DNA from: Acidisphaera sp035272265
GTDB taxonomy: Bacteria; Pseudomonadota; Alphaproteobacteria; Acetobacterales; Acetobacteraceae
NCBI GenBank assembly: GCA_035272265.1
Contig: DATEQV010000105.1
Coordinates: 1 to 5,827, forward strand
Direction: 5' to 3'
Length of the DNA: 5,827 nucleotides
This document shows positions 1 to 5,827 of the stretch, piece after piece. A program made the position numbers and the translations under genes. The notes under the pieces are model-generated. The model was not told where the DNA came from. It made no database searches and worked only from the letters and a program-made list of their open reading frames with translations. Each line of letters begins with the position of its first letter. Within the stretch, counting starts at the first letter, position 1.

Positions 1-95
1 ACGTGAAGGCGGGACTCGCCATGGGTGCAGAGAGACAAACAGGGGTGACGATCAACTCGCGATCCTGACGTGAGACGGCCTGCAGGGCCCCCAGA
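1..95. other. Unassigned left-edge sequence beyond the broken NRPS end
   Basis: No gene can be supported here. On the minus strand one frame, different from the NRPS frame, stays open through to base 1. It contains an ATG at 20-22 followed by codons for ASPAFT before the window edge, which could be the start of a minus-strand gene leaving the window, but there is no convincing ribosome binding site and too little sequence to identify it. Plus-strand frames are closed within the first 80 bases. The stretch does not encode the missing end of the adenylation domain in any frame I read. Confidence 0.3.
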
Positions 96-2828
96 TCAGC
101 CCGAGTTCTGCACCACCTGCGATCTGTTCGGGAATCGTGGCAGGCTGTTGAGCTTGATCTGATGATCGACCCGCCCGTGGAACTGCAGCTGGCCGTCTTC
201 CCGCCAGTGCACCAGATCGCCCGTCGCGTAGATGCGGCCCTCGCCGTACGCGTTCGGGCGAAACCGTTCCGCAGTCAGATCAGGGCGGCGGCAATAGCCG
301 CGCGTCACCCCCGCGCCGCCGATCCACAGCTCGCCGGTCGCATTGTCGGTGATGAGGGCACCCTGCGCGTCGAGCACGTACAGCTCGGTGTTCCAGAACG
401 GGCGGCCGATCGCCGGCGGATCGCGATCGTCGCGCTCGACCAGCGACCACGTCGCCAGCAACGTGGTCTCGGTCGGGCCGTATGCGTTGAACAGGCGTAT
501 GCCGGCGCGTGCCGCGAAGATCCGATCGGCGACGGCGCGCGACACTGCCTCGCCGCCCAGCATGATGACTCGCAAGCTCTCGGGGAGCGGGCCGGCATCG
601 AGCACGGCGTTCAGCAGCGTCGGTCCGGTCATCATGGCCGTCACGCAGTCGCGCGCCGGACTCGCCAGCAGCCCGAAGACGTCGTCGGCAACGACCACGG
701 TGCCGCCGAACGCGAGCGGCAGGAACATCTCGTACATCGACAGGTCGAAGCTCACCGACGCGCCGGCGAGCGTGTATGACAGGTCCTCGGGCTCGACGAG
801 TTCGCGACAGGCGAACAGGATGTTGACGAGGCCGCGATGGGTGATCTCGACACCCTTCGGCTGACCCGTCGATCCCGAGGTGAACAGAACGCACGCGAGC
901 GCGTCGCCCGCCCCCGCGTCTGCCCAACTGGGCAGCGCCGGGACCGCGCCCGGGCGCGCGGGCTTCGATACGGCGACCATGGTCGGCAACGCGAGCTGGA
1001 CCGCGCGCGGCCGTGAGGAAATCGGCTCCGCACCGGCCATGAATACCGGCGCGTGCGCATGGTCGGTGACGATGACCGTCGCGGCCGACTGCGCGATCAT
1101 GAAGTCGAGGCGGGCGCTCGGATAGGTCGGATCGAGCGGCAGGTAGGCGGCGCCCGCCTTGTGGACCGCCAGCAGCGTCGCCAGGAGGTGCGCGGTGCGC
1201 GGCAGGCACACGCCGACCACGGTGCCCGGACCGACGCCGAGTTCGATGAGATCGGCGGCCAGCGTTTGCGCCTGATCGTGCAACGCGCGATAGGTGAGCT
1301 GGCCCGCTTCATGGATGACGGCGATGCGGTCGGGAGTGCACGCGGCCTGATACGCCAGCACGTCGGTGAGGCTTGCATCGGGTGGCAGATCGACGGTCCT
1401 GCCGCGGCCGCGACGGATGGCCGCGTCGCGCGGCAGGGTCTCTGTGAGCTTCAGTCCGCCGATCGGCGACGCGGCGGCGTCGGCCGCACCGGCGGTGCCT
1501 GCCATGCGAAGCATCGCCTGGAACGCCGCCTGCGCGCGCCGCGCGCCTTCCGCGGTCACCCGCCCCGGATCGGAGGTGATGGCGAACGACATCCGGCTGC
1601 CCGGCCCGAAGTCGAGGGCCGTGACGTTCCACGCGCCGGCAAAGGCGGTCGACAGGTAGGCGCAGGTCACCGGCGCCCCGTCGAATGTGAAGTCGTAGCC
1701 GGCGCGGATATAGTTGACGACGATCTCGCAGAACCCGTCGCGGTCGCGATGACGAACACCGGCCGCCGTGTAGACGTGGTCCGGCGGCAGCAGACGATGC
1801 CGCAGGTCGCGCGCGAAGTCGGCGGCCAGCCGCGCCAGCGCCGCTGCCAGGCTCATGTCAGGCGCGAGATCGAGGCGGACCATCAGCATGGTCGACAACG
1901 GGACGACCGTGTGCTCGAGGCCGGGGCCGGAACGGTTTGCCAGCGCCACCCCGAACACGATGTCCGTCTCGCGGTACTCACGGCTGAAGAACGACCATGC
2001 GAAGGCGAGCAGGAGCTTGAACTCGGTCGTGCCCAGCGCGCGGGCGAGCGCGCGCACGGCATCGGACTCCGCCGCGGTCAGCTCGAACGCGAGCCGAGCC
2101 GGACGTCCCGAGCGCGACCGCTCGCTCAGTGCGGCCGGCGGCAGGCCGAGCGGCGGCGGCCGGTCGGCGAAGCGCGCCGCCCAGTACGCGACGTCCGCCT
2201 GGAACCGCGCCGAGGCGAGATAGTCGTCCTCCCGCAGCCTCGCCGCCGTCACCGATGATCCGACCATCGGCAGCAAAGCGGCGCCCGAGAGAAGGCGATT
2301 GTAGGCATCGGCCACATGCGAGGCGACGATCTCGCGCCCGGCCGCGTCGATCAGCAGGTGATGGTATTTCTGCACCCAGATGAAGTCGGCCGGCCCGAGC
2401 TTGAGCAAGGCGAAGCGGAACAGCGGGTAGTCGTTCGGCGAGAGCGGACGCCAGAACATCCTGGAAATCCACGCATCGGCGGCGGCCGGAGGATCGGGCT
2501 CCTGCGACAGGTCGCAGGACTCCAGATCGATCGCGGCGTCCGGCTCGACATGCGCGCGGACGAAGGGCGGACGCCAGACGAAGCGCAAGCGCAGCGCGTC
2601 TTCTGCCGCCACGACGTGTTCCAGGGCGGCAGCGAAACAACCGGTGTCGAGCGCGCCGTGGATGCGCAACGTCTGGCCGGTGTTCAGGATCGGGGCACCG
2701 GGATGCAACGCCTGGTCGAGCCAGAACGTCATCTGCACCGACGTGAGTTGAATATCCGGCCGATCGGCGGGCCCCCCAGACCGCTGGCCTGCGGAAGCGC
2801 GGTCCGTGGGTGCGGCGGCGGACGACAT
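96..2828 (-). CDS. Nonribosomal peptide synthetase, condensation plus truncated adenylation domain
   Basis: About 910 residues; numbering is from the ATG at 2826-2828. This start is preferred over an in-frame TTG at 2895-2897 because it has a GAGG ribosome binding site 5 bases upstream, while the TTG lies in a likely -35 box. Residues about 25-445 form a condensation domain, which joins carrier-bound intermediates by amide formation. It has the catalytic motif HHLLIDA (156-162; consensus HHxxxDG, Gly replaced by Ala), DIVFGVALANR (C5-like) and a C6-like VVPLSTMLMVRL. Residues about 485-893 are an adenylation core, which would activate an amino acid as acyl-AMP: A3 LFTSGSTGQPKG (648-659), A4 FDLSMYEMF, A5 NAYGPTE, A6 GELWIGG, A7 YATGDL, A8 GRVDHQIKL (885-893). 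After A8 the sequence departs from consensus and stops within about 18 residues. A9, A10 (catalytic Lys), the carrier protein and any thioesterase are missing. By-eye pocket residues are D, L, Y, M, M, G, A, L, L; the substrate is not predicted. It may be a decayed gene. Confidence 0.85.
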   Translation of the reverse strand: MSSAAAPTDRASAGQRSGGPADRPDIQLTSVQMTFWLDQALHPGAPILNTGQTLRIHGALDTGCFAAALEHVVAAEDALRLRFVWRPPFVRAHVEPDAAIDLESCDLSQEPDPPAAADAWISRMFWRPLSPNDYPLFRFALLKLGPADFIWVQKYHHLLIDAAGREIVASHVADAYNRLLSGAALLPMVGSSVTAARLREDDYLASARFQADVAYWAARFADRPPPLGLPPAALSERSRSGRPARLAFELTAAESDAVRALARALGTTEFKLLLAFAWSFFSREYRETDIVFGVALANRSGPGLEHTVVPLSTMLMVRLDLAPDMSLAAALARLAADFARDLRHRLLPPDHVYTAAGVRHRDRDGFCEIVVNYIRAGYDFTFDGAPVTCAYLSTAFAGAWNVTALDFGPGSRMSFAITSDPGRVTAEGARRAQAAFQAMLRMAGTAGAADAAASPIGGLKLTETLPRDAAIRRGRGRTVDLPPDASLTDVLAYQAACTPDRIAVIHEAGQLTYRALHDQAQTLAADLIELGVGPGTVVGVCLPRTAHLLATLLAVHKAGAAYLPLDPTYPSARLDFMIAQSAATVIVTDHAHAPVFMAGAEPISSRPRAVQLALPTMVAVSKPARPGAVPALPSWADAGAGDALACVLFTSGSTGQPKGVEITHRGLVNILFACRELVEPEDLSYTLAGASVSFDLSMYEMFLPLAFGGTVVVADDVFGLLASPARDCVTAMMTGPTLLNAVLDAGPLPESLRVIMLGGEAVSRAVADRIFAARAGIRLFNAYGPTETTLLATWSLVERDDRDPPAIGRPFWNTELYVLDAQGALITDNATGELWIGGAGVTRGYCRRPDLTAERFRPNAYGEGRIYATGDLVHWREDGQLQFHGRVDHQIKLNSLPRFPNRSQVVQNSG

Positions 2829-2833
2829 CCGCG

Positions 2834-2837
2834 CCTC
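2834..2837 (-). promoter_or_regulatory. Ribosome binding site deciding the NRPS start
   Basis: Read on the minus strand this is GAGG, 5 bases before the ATG at 2826-2828. It supports that ATG over the upstream in-frame TTG, which has no comparable purine-rich stretch. Confidence 0.55.
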
Positions 2838-2859
2838 AGTCGCTCTTGCGGGGGCTCGC

Positions 2860-2899
2860 CATTGCCGCGTTAGATCATGGCCGTTGTCGAGCGGCAATG
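2860..2899. repeat. Perfect 9-bp inverted repeat flanking the NRPS promoter core
   Basis: CATTGCCGC (2860-2868) and GCGGCAATG (2891-2899) are exact reverse complements separated by 22 bases, so their centres are 31 bases apart, about three helical turns. One arm contains the proposed -35 hexamer. The other begins directly after the -10 hexamer and covers the expected start site. This is the geometry of a repressor operator pair. That role is inferred and no regulator is visible in the window. Confidence 0.5.
2869..2897 (-). promoter_or_regulatory. Putative sigma-70-like promoter of the NRPS gene
   Basis: On the minus strand, TTGCCG (2892-2897) is followed after exactly 17 bases by TCTAAC (2869-2874, four of six matches to TATAAT). 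Transcription would begin near 2862 and leave a leader of about 34 bases before the ATG at 2826-2828. The boxes are moderate matches only. The support comes from the ideal spacing, the position, and the perfect inverted repeat whose arms sit on the -35 box and just after the -10 box. Confidence 0.4.
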
Positions 2900-2913
2900 A
2901 CCCGGTGTCCTGC

Positions 2914-2941
2914 CCCAGAAGCTCGCTCGCGAACTTCTGGG
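2914..2941. repeat. Imperfect 28-bp palindrome in the divergent intergenic region
   Basis: CCCAGAAG (2914-2921) pairs with CTTCTGGG (2934-2941). After one mismatched pair the symmetry continues with TCGC against GCGA, leaving two central bases. It lies about 66 bases upstream of the predicted NRPS start site and 60 bases before the Hint start codon. It could bind a dimeric regulator acting on either gene or form a hairpin. It is not a convincing terminator: no gene ends into it and no T-run follows. Confidence 0.5.
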
Positions 2942-2993
2942 ATAAGCAGGCGACTAGAACTTTGATTTTCTGGTGGCGGCTTCACGCGTGATC

Positions 2994-2997
2994 GAGG
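2994..2997 (+). promoter_or_regulatory. Ribosome binding site of the Hint-domain gene
   Basis: GAGG lies 4 bases before the ATG at 3002. The frame upstream is closed by TGA at 2963-2965, with no ATG, GTG or TTG codon between, so the start is well fixed. No convincing plus-strand promoter hexamer pair was found in 2898-2993. Confidence 0.5.
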
Positions 2998-3001
2998 CGT
3001 C

Positions 3002-3952
3002 ATGAATTTTCGAGGTCTGCGAACCGGCACACGCATCCTCACCGAGCGCGGCGAGGTGGACATCGAGACGCTGCGCATCGGCGAGGCGGCGATGGCCATG
3101 GTCGCCGGCCGCCTGGTGCCGGTCCGCTGGATCGGCCGCCGGCCGGTCGATGGCGACGCGCCGGACGTTGCAAACACAACGATCCGCGTGGCGGCGGAGG
3201 CGTTCGCGGCGCAGACGCCAGTCCGCGACCTGTGGCTGGCCGCCGGACATCTCGTCATGATCGACGGCGCGCTGATCCCGATCGGCGCGCTGGTCAACGG
3301 CGCCACCATCGTCGAGGCGAGTCCGGATCGGCAGCCCTGGTGGCAGATCGACCTTGCCCGTCACGATCTCGTTCTGGCGGAAGGCGTTCCGGTCGAGAGC
3401 TTTCGCGAGAGGCGGGACGAGACCTGCGCTCCGCCGGTGACGTCCGGACCGGTGCTGGACGGCGTGAAGACGCGCCTGCTCGCACGGGCGAAGGACGCTT
3501 TCGGCTTCAGCATCACCGAGGATCGCGGGTTGCTCGTCGTCGCCGACGGCGAGGTCTGCGCGGCGACCGTGACGGATGAAGACGCGGCGTCCTTCGTCAT
3601 CCCGCCCGGCAGCCGCGACGTCTACGTGATGTCGCGCACGTGGGTGCCGAGAGAGGCCGACCCGCTCAGCCACGATGAGCGCCGACTGGGCGTGTGCGTC
3701 CGGCGCCTGCTGCTCGACGACAGTCGCGACGTCCGGCTGGATGGTCCGGAGCTGGACGACGGCTGGCAGTCGCCGGAGCGCGACGGCGTCGGTCCCTTCC
3801 GATGGACCGACGGCGCGGGAAGACTGCCGGCGGGGGCCGGGACGATCGCGATGGAGCTGTGCGGAGAGCGGCTGTACTGGGCGCATGGTCGTCCGCCCGC
3901 CTATCCTGGCGGCATCGTCCGGCGCGCGCAGCCGGCGTCGCGCCCCCCCTGA
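3002..3952 (+). CDS. Hint (Hedgehog/intein) domain protein lacking the catalytic cysteine
   Basis: 316 residues. Residues about 3-140 match bacterial free-standing Hint-type proteins (Hint_2-like): GTRILTERGEVDIETLRIGE (9-28), VPVRWIGRR (39-47), RDLWLAAGHLVMIDGALIP (75-93, with the block-B-type His at 83), LVNGATIVE and LARHDLVLAEGVPVESF (118-134). A C-terminal region (about 205-296) with DVYVMSR, DERRLGVCVRRLLLD, FRWTDGAGRLPA and LYW resembles the extension such proteins carry. Hint domains normally begin with a Cys, four residues before the Gly-Thr of the GTR motif, that performs the N-S acyl shift in autocleavage or splicing. Here that position is Gly5, and no upstream in-frame start could restore a Cys. 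Autoprocessing is therefore not expected; the role is unknown. There is no signal peptide or membrane segment. The gene is divergent from the NRPS and ends just after a run of seven C. Confidence 0.82.
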   Translation: MNFRGLRTGTRILTERGEVDIETLRIGEAAMAMVAGRLVPVRWIGRRPVDGDAPDVANTTIRVAAEAFAAQTPVRDLWLAAGHLVMIDGALIPIGALVNGATIVEASPDRQPWWQIDLARHDLVLAEGVPVESFRERRDETCAPPVTSGPVLDGVKTRLLARAKDAFGFSITEDRGLLVVADGEVCAATVTDEDAASFVIPPGSRDVYVMSRTWVPREADPLSHDERRLGVCVRRLLLDDSRDVRLDGPELDDGWQSPERDGVGPFRWTDGAGRLPAGAGTIAMELCGERLYWAHGRPPAYPGGIVRRAQPASRPP

Positions 3953-4040
3953 ACAGCAGCGCGTGGTCATCCGCCGGAGGCAGATCGTGCGACGCGAACA
4001 ACGCAGCCCCGCATGAAATCATTGGCGCACTACGCGTCAT

Positions 4041-4058
4041 CGCCGGTGGACGCCGGTG
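4041..4058. repeat. Short tandem direct repeat CGCCGGTG
   Basis: Two copies of CGCCGGTG (4041-4048 and 4051-4058) are spaced one helical turn apart, followed by the small inverted repeat AACC-AAC-GGTT (4061-4071). They lie about 70 bases upstream of the proposed kinase -35 box. This could be a regulator site, but such short GC-rich repeats are common by chance. Confidence 0.25.
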
Positions 4059-4072
4059 TCAACCAACGGTTT

Positions 4073-4118
4073 GGCGACGTCCGATCGCGCGCCGACACGT
4101 TGTGACGCGATCGTCGCC
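4073..4118. repeat. Bulged stem-loop upstream of the kinase promoter
   Basis: CGATCGCG (4082-4089) is the exact reverse complement of CGCGATCG (4106-4113). The pairing continues outward, after a 4-base bulge, with GGCGA (4073-4077) against TCGCC (4114-4118), giving 13 base pairs around a 16-base loop. It sits 121 bases beyond the Hint stop codon and 12 bases before the kinase -35 box. It may end Hint transcription or act as an operator. No T-tract follows, so a classical intrinsic terminator is unlikely. Confidence 0.4.
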
Positions 4119-4129
4119 GCATGTACGAT

Positions 4130-4158
4130 TTCATACGCACCGCTAACCGGGCTATGAT
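4130..4158 (+). promoter_or_regulatory. Putative sigma-70-like promoter of the histidine kinase gene
   Basis: TTCATA (4130-4135, four of six matches to TTGACA) and TATGAT (4153-4158, five of six matches to TATAAT) are separated by exactly 17 bases. Transcription would begin near 4165, about 20 bases before the kinase ATG. This is the best promoter match in the window and suggests the kinase is transcribed independently of the Hint gene. Confidence 0.55.
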
Positions 4159-4185
4159 GGCCGCGGGCGTCCCGGGGCGGGAACG

Positions 4186-5652
4186 ATGGTCGTCGACGGC
4201 ATGCCGGCATTCGGCGATCGACCTGAAAGCACGGGGCGCGCGATCAGCGGGTGGCACCGGGCGATAAGCTGGCGCTGGGCCCGCGCGGTCGGGGTCCTTG
4301 GTCTCGCCGTTTCGCTTGTGGTTGTCTCGGCGCTGGCGCTGAACCTCAGCCTCGGCCGCCTGCGCGACAGCGTCGCCTGGGTGCAGCATACGGACGATGT
4401 GCTGCTGGAGGTCGCCAGCATCGATGGCGACCTGGTCGGAGCGGAATCCACCGAACGCGGCTACCTGCTCACCGGTGACGAGGCGTTCCGCCAGACGTTC
4501 CAGCGCCTGCAGGAAGGCCTGCCGGGCAAGCTGCGGGACCTGCTTACCCTGGTGGCCGACAGCGCGGACCAGCACGAACGGCTCGGCGAGTTGCGGCCGA
4601 TCCTGCAGGCGCGGCTCGACGAACTGCGGCAGGTCGTTGCCTTGGGGCCGGCGCAGATGACGGCGGCGCTGGCGATCGTGCAGTCGGCGAAGCAGCACGA
4701 CTTGACACGCACGATCCGCAATCGGCTGGAGGCGGTGCGGCAGGCCGAACTGGATCTGCTCCACCAGCGCCAGGAGCGGGCGTCAAGCGACACGAGGCTG
4801 GCGATCGCCCTGGCGACCGGGACGGCCGTCCTGGCGCTGATCAGCGCATCGATCGGCCTCATGCTGTTCCAGCATGCGCGCGTCCTTCACCGCGAGAAGG
4901 AACTGCGGACCGAGCTGATCCATGTCTCGCGGCTGAACATGATGGGACAAATGGCCTCGATGCTGGCCCACGAGCTGACCCAGCCGCTGACTGCGACGGG
5001 CACGTATCTGAGGGCGGCACTGCGGATCATGGAGACGGGAGACCCGTCGCAAGCTGGCAGGATCGCCGAGGCGGTACGGCAATCGAGCGCGCAGATGGAC
5101 CGCGCGCGCGAGATCCTGAAGCGGCTGCGGACCTTCATCGAAAAGGGCGAACCGGCGACGACCGCCGAGCCGGTCGGACCGCTGCTGGACGAAGCCGTGG
5201 CACTGCTGGGCCTGACCCGTCATGGCGTGAGGGTGTCGTACGTCGTGGCGCCGGCATTGCCGCCCGTGCTGGTCGACAAGATCCAGATGCAGCAGGTGCT
5301 GATCAACCTGATGCGCAACGCGGTCGAGGCGATGGAGCACAGCAGTCGGCGCGAGCTGACGCTGGCGGCGTTGACGGAGAACGGCGTCGCCGTGCGCATC
5401 AGCGTGCAGGACACCGGCCCCGGTTTGCCGAAGGAGGTCGCCGGCCGGCTGTTCCAGCCGTTCGTCACGACCAAGCCCGGCGGCATGGGGGTCGGCCTGT
5501 CGATCTGTCACACGATCGTGGCGGCGAACGGCGGCCGCATCTGGGCCGAGCCGAACCCGGGCGGGGGAACCGTATTCCGCATCACCGTTCCCTCGGCACC
5601 GCCGGCCCGTCGCGAGGCTGCGGCGGAACGGCTGATGGCAGCGAGCGATTAG
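4186..5652 (+). CDS. CHASE3-type membrane sensor histidine kinase, FixL-like kinase core
   Basis: 488 residues. An N-terminal membrane segment (about 33-55) and a second (about 205-228) bracket a periplasmic region of about 150 residues. The ESTERGYLLTGDE stretch (87-99) there is typical of CHASE3 sensor domains. A short linker leads to the dimerization and phosphoacceptor region, RLNMMGQMASMLAHELTQPL (249-268), with His262 as the predicted phosphorylation site. This region resembles FixL-family kinases, which usually read HELNQPL. The ATPase domain has an N box (QQVLINLMRNAVEA, Asn374 and Asn378), G1 DTGPGLP (409-415), an F box (LFQPFVTTK) and G2 GGMGVGLS, so all catalytic motifs are intact. 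There is no PAS or haem-binding domain, so it should not be called FixL. It would autophosphorylate on sensing an unknown signal and pass phosphate to a regulator not visible here. The ATG at 4186 is preferred because a purine-rich GGGGCGGGAA precedes it; Met6 is an alternative. Confidence 0.93.
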   Translation: MVVDGMPAFGDRPESTGRAISGWHRAISWRWARAVGVLGLAVSLVVVSALALNLSLGRLRDSVAWVQHTDDVLLEVASIDGDLVGAESTERGYLLTGDEAFRQTFQRLQEGLPGKLRDLLTLVADSADQHERLGELRPILQARLDELRQVVALGPAQMTAALAIVQSAKQHDLTRTIRNRLEAVRQAELDLLHQRQERASSDTRLAIALATGTAVLALISASIGLMLFQHARVLHREKELRTELIHVSRLNMMGQMASMLAHELTQPLTATGTYLRAALRIMETGDPSQAGRIAEAVRQSSAQMDRAREILKRLRTFIEKGEPATTAEPVGPLLDEAVALLGLTRHGVRVSYVVAPALPPVLVDKIQMQQVLINLMRNAVEAMEHSSRRELTLAALTENGVAVRISVQDTGPGLPKEVAGRLFQPFVTTKPGGMGVGLSICHTIVAANGGRIWAEPNPGGGTVFRITVPSAPPARREAAAERLMAASD

Positions 5653-5786
5653 GCGACGGTGTGCGGCGGGCCGACGTTCAGAGCGTCTCAGAGCCTGAAA
5701 ATGTTTCGTCGCGCCGGCGGATTTCGCGAGTCAACGGGAATCGGGTTGGCTAGAATCGGCATGGGGAACCTCATGGTGTTGTCAAA
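5653..5786. other. Spacer after the kinase gene
   Basis: This 134-base spacer has no supported gene. It holds a weak inverted repeat TTCAG (5677-5681) / CTGAA (5695-5699) around a repeated CAGAGC, without a following T-run, so it is at most a weak terminator candidate. TAGAAT (5751-5756) could be a -10 box for the next gene, but no matching -35 box is evident. Confidence 0.3.
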
Positions 5787-5827
5787 ATGGCGCAGGAAGA
5801 TGGTGCGGCGCTGATCGAAGGATTGCC
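5787..5827 (+). CDS. Possible 5' end of a gene cut by the window edge
   Basis: An ATG at 5787 opens a frame reading MAQEDGAALIEGL that runs off the window with no stop. A -10-like TAGAAT lies about 31 bases upstream, but there is no clear ribosome binding site: the nearest purine stretch, GGGGAA at 5763-5768, is too far away. A response regulator would be the natural partner for the preceding kinase, but these 13 residues do not resemble a receiver-domain start. The LIEGL piece is compatible with many things, including a PAS-domain start. Product unknown. Confidence 0.3.
   Translation, partial: MAQEDGAALIEGL

Noticed and set aside
1053..2258. A 401-codon open frame on the plus strand inside the NRPS gene
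   Set aside because: It is antisense to well-conserved condensation and adenylation motifs and its product is rich in Arg, Gly and Ala with no recognisable domain: a typical shadow frame of high-GC coding sequence.
2829..2897. TTG at 2895-2897 as the NRPS start, adding 23 residues
   Set aside because: No ribosome binding site precedes it, it overlaps a plausible -35 box, and the extra residues lie before the condensation domain and look unlike folded protein. The downstream ATG has GAGG at a good distance.
2954..3970. A 338-codon open frame on the minus strand opposite the Hint gene
   Set aside because: It has low-complexity Arg-rich composition and no domain, while the opposite strand encodes recognisable Hint motifs with a ribosome binding site.
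4783..5511. A 242-codon open frame on the minus strand opposite the kinase
   Set aside because: It lies opposite the second membrane segment and kinase core, is rich in His, Gln and Arg, and has no recognisable motif: antisense shadow.
5677..5699. TTCAG/CTGAA inverted repeat as a terminator of the kinase gene
   Set aside because: Only five outer pairs with a 13-base interior and no T-run after it; kept only as a remark in the spacer entry.
5701..5814. A 37-codon plus-strand frame starting with ATG at 5701
   Set aside because: It has no convincing ribosome binding site, an Arg-rich random-looking product, and it overlaps the possible gene start at 5787 in another frame.

Overview
The window is GC-rich (codons end mostly in G or C) and looks like an alphaproteobacterial chromosome or large replicon. 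Rhodospirillales/Acetobacteraceae is my best guess, because the free-standing Hint-domain protein with its long C-terminal extension is a type I know mainly from that group. This placement is inference; no rRNA or other marker gene is present.

Layout: (1) 1-95 is short unassigned sequence at the left edge. (2) 96-2828, minus strand, is a nonribosomal peptide synthetase (NRPS) fragment: a complete condensation domain followed by the large N-terminal part of an adenylation domain. The reading frame leaves the family consensus just after motif A8 and stops, so the C-terminal adenylation subdomain, the carrier protein and any release domain are absent. (3) 2829-3001 is a divergent intergenic region with a plausible minus-strand promoter and two strong inverted repeats. 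(4) 3002-3952, plus strand, is a Hint (Hedgehog/intein) domain protein that has glycine where the catalytic cysteine is expected. (5) 3953-4185 is an intergenic region with a 46-base imperfect stem-loop and a good sigma-70-like promoter. (6) 4186-5652, plus strand, is a membrane sensor histidine kinase with a periplasmic CHASE3-like sensor and a FixL-type kinase core. (7) 5653-5827 is a spacer followed by the possible first 13 codons of another plus-strand gene cut by the window edge.

The NRPS and Hint genes are divergently transcribed from about 170 bases that hold symmetrical elements, so they may share regulation. The kinase appears to have its own promoter and is probably a separate unit. 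Its partner response regulator is not visible. No tRNA, rRNA, CRISPR array or complete mobile element was seen. The abrupt end of the NRPS suggests an insertion, deletion or recombination at its 3' end. The most interesting points are the NRPS break at the adenylation-domain hinge, the Hint protein lacking its nucleophile, and the symmetrical elements in the two intergenic regions. I do not see a clearly new multi-gene system.
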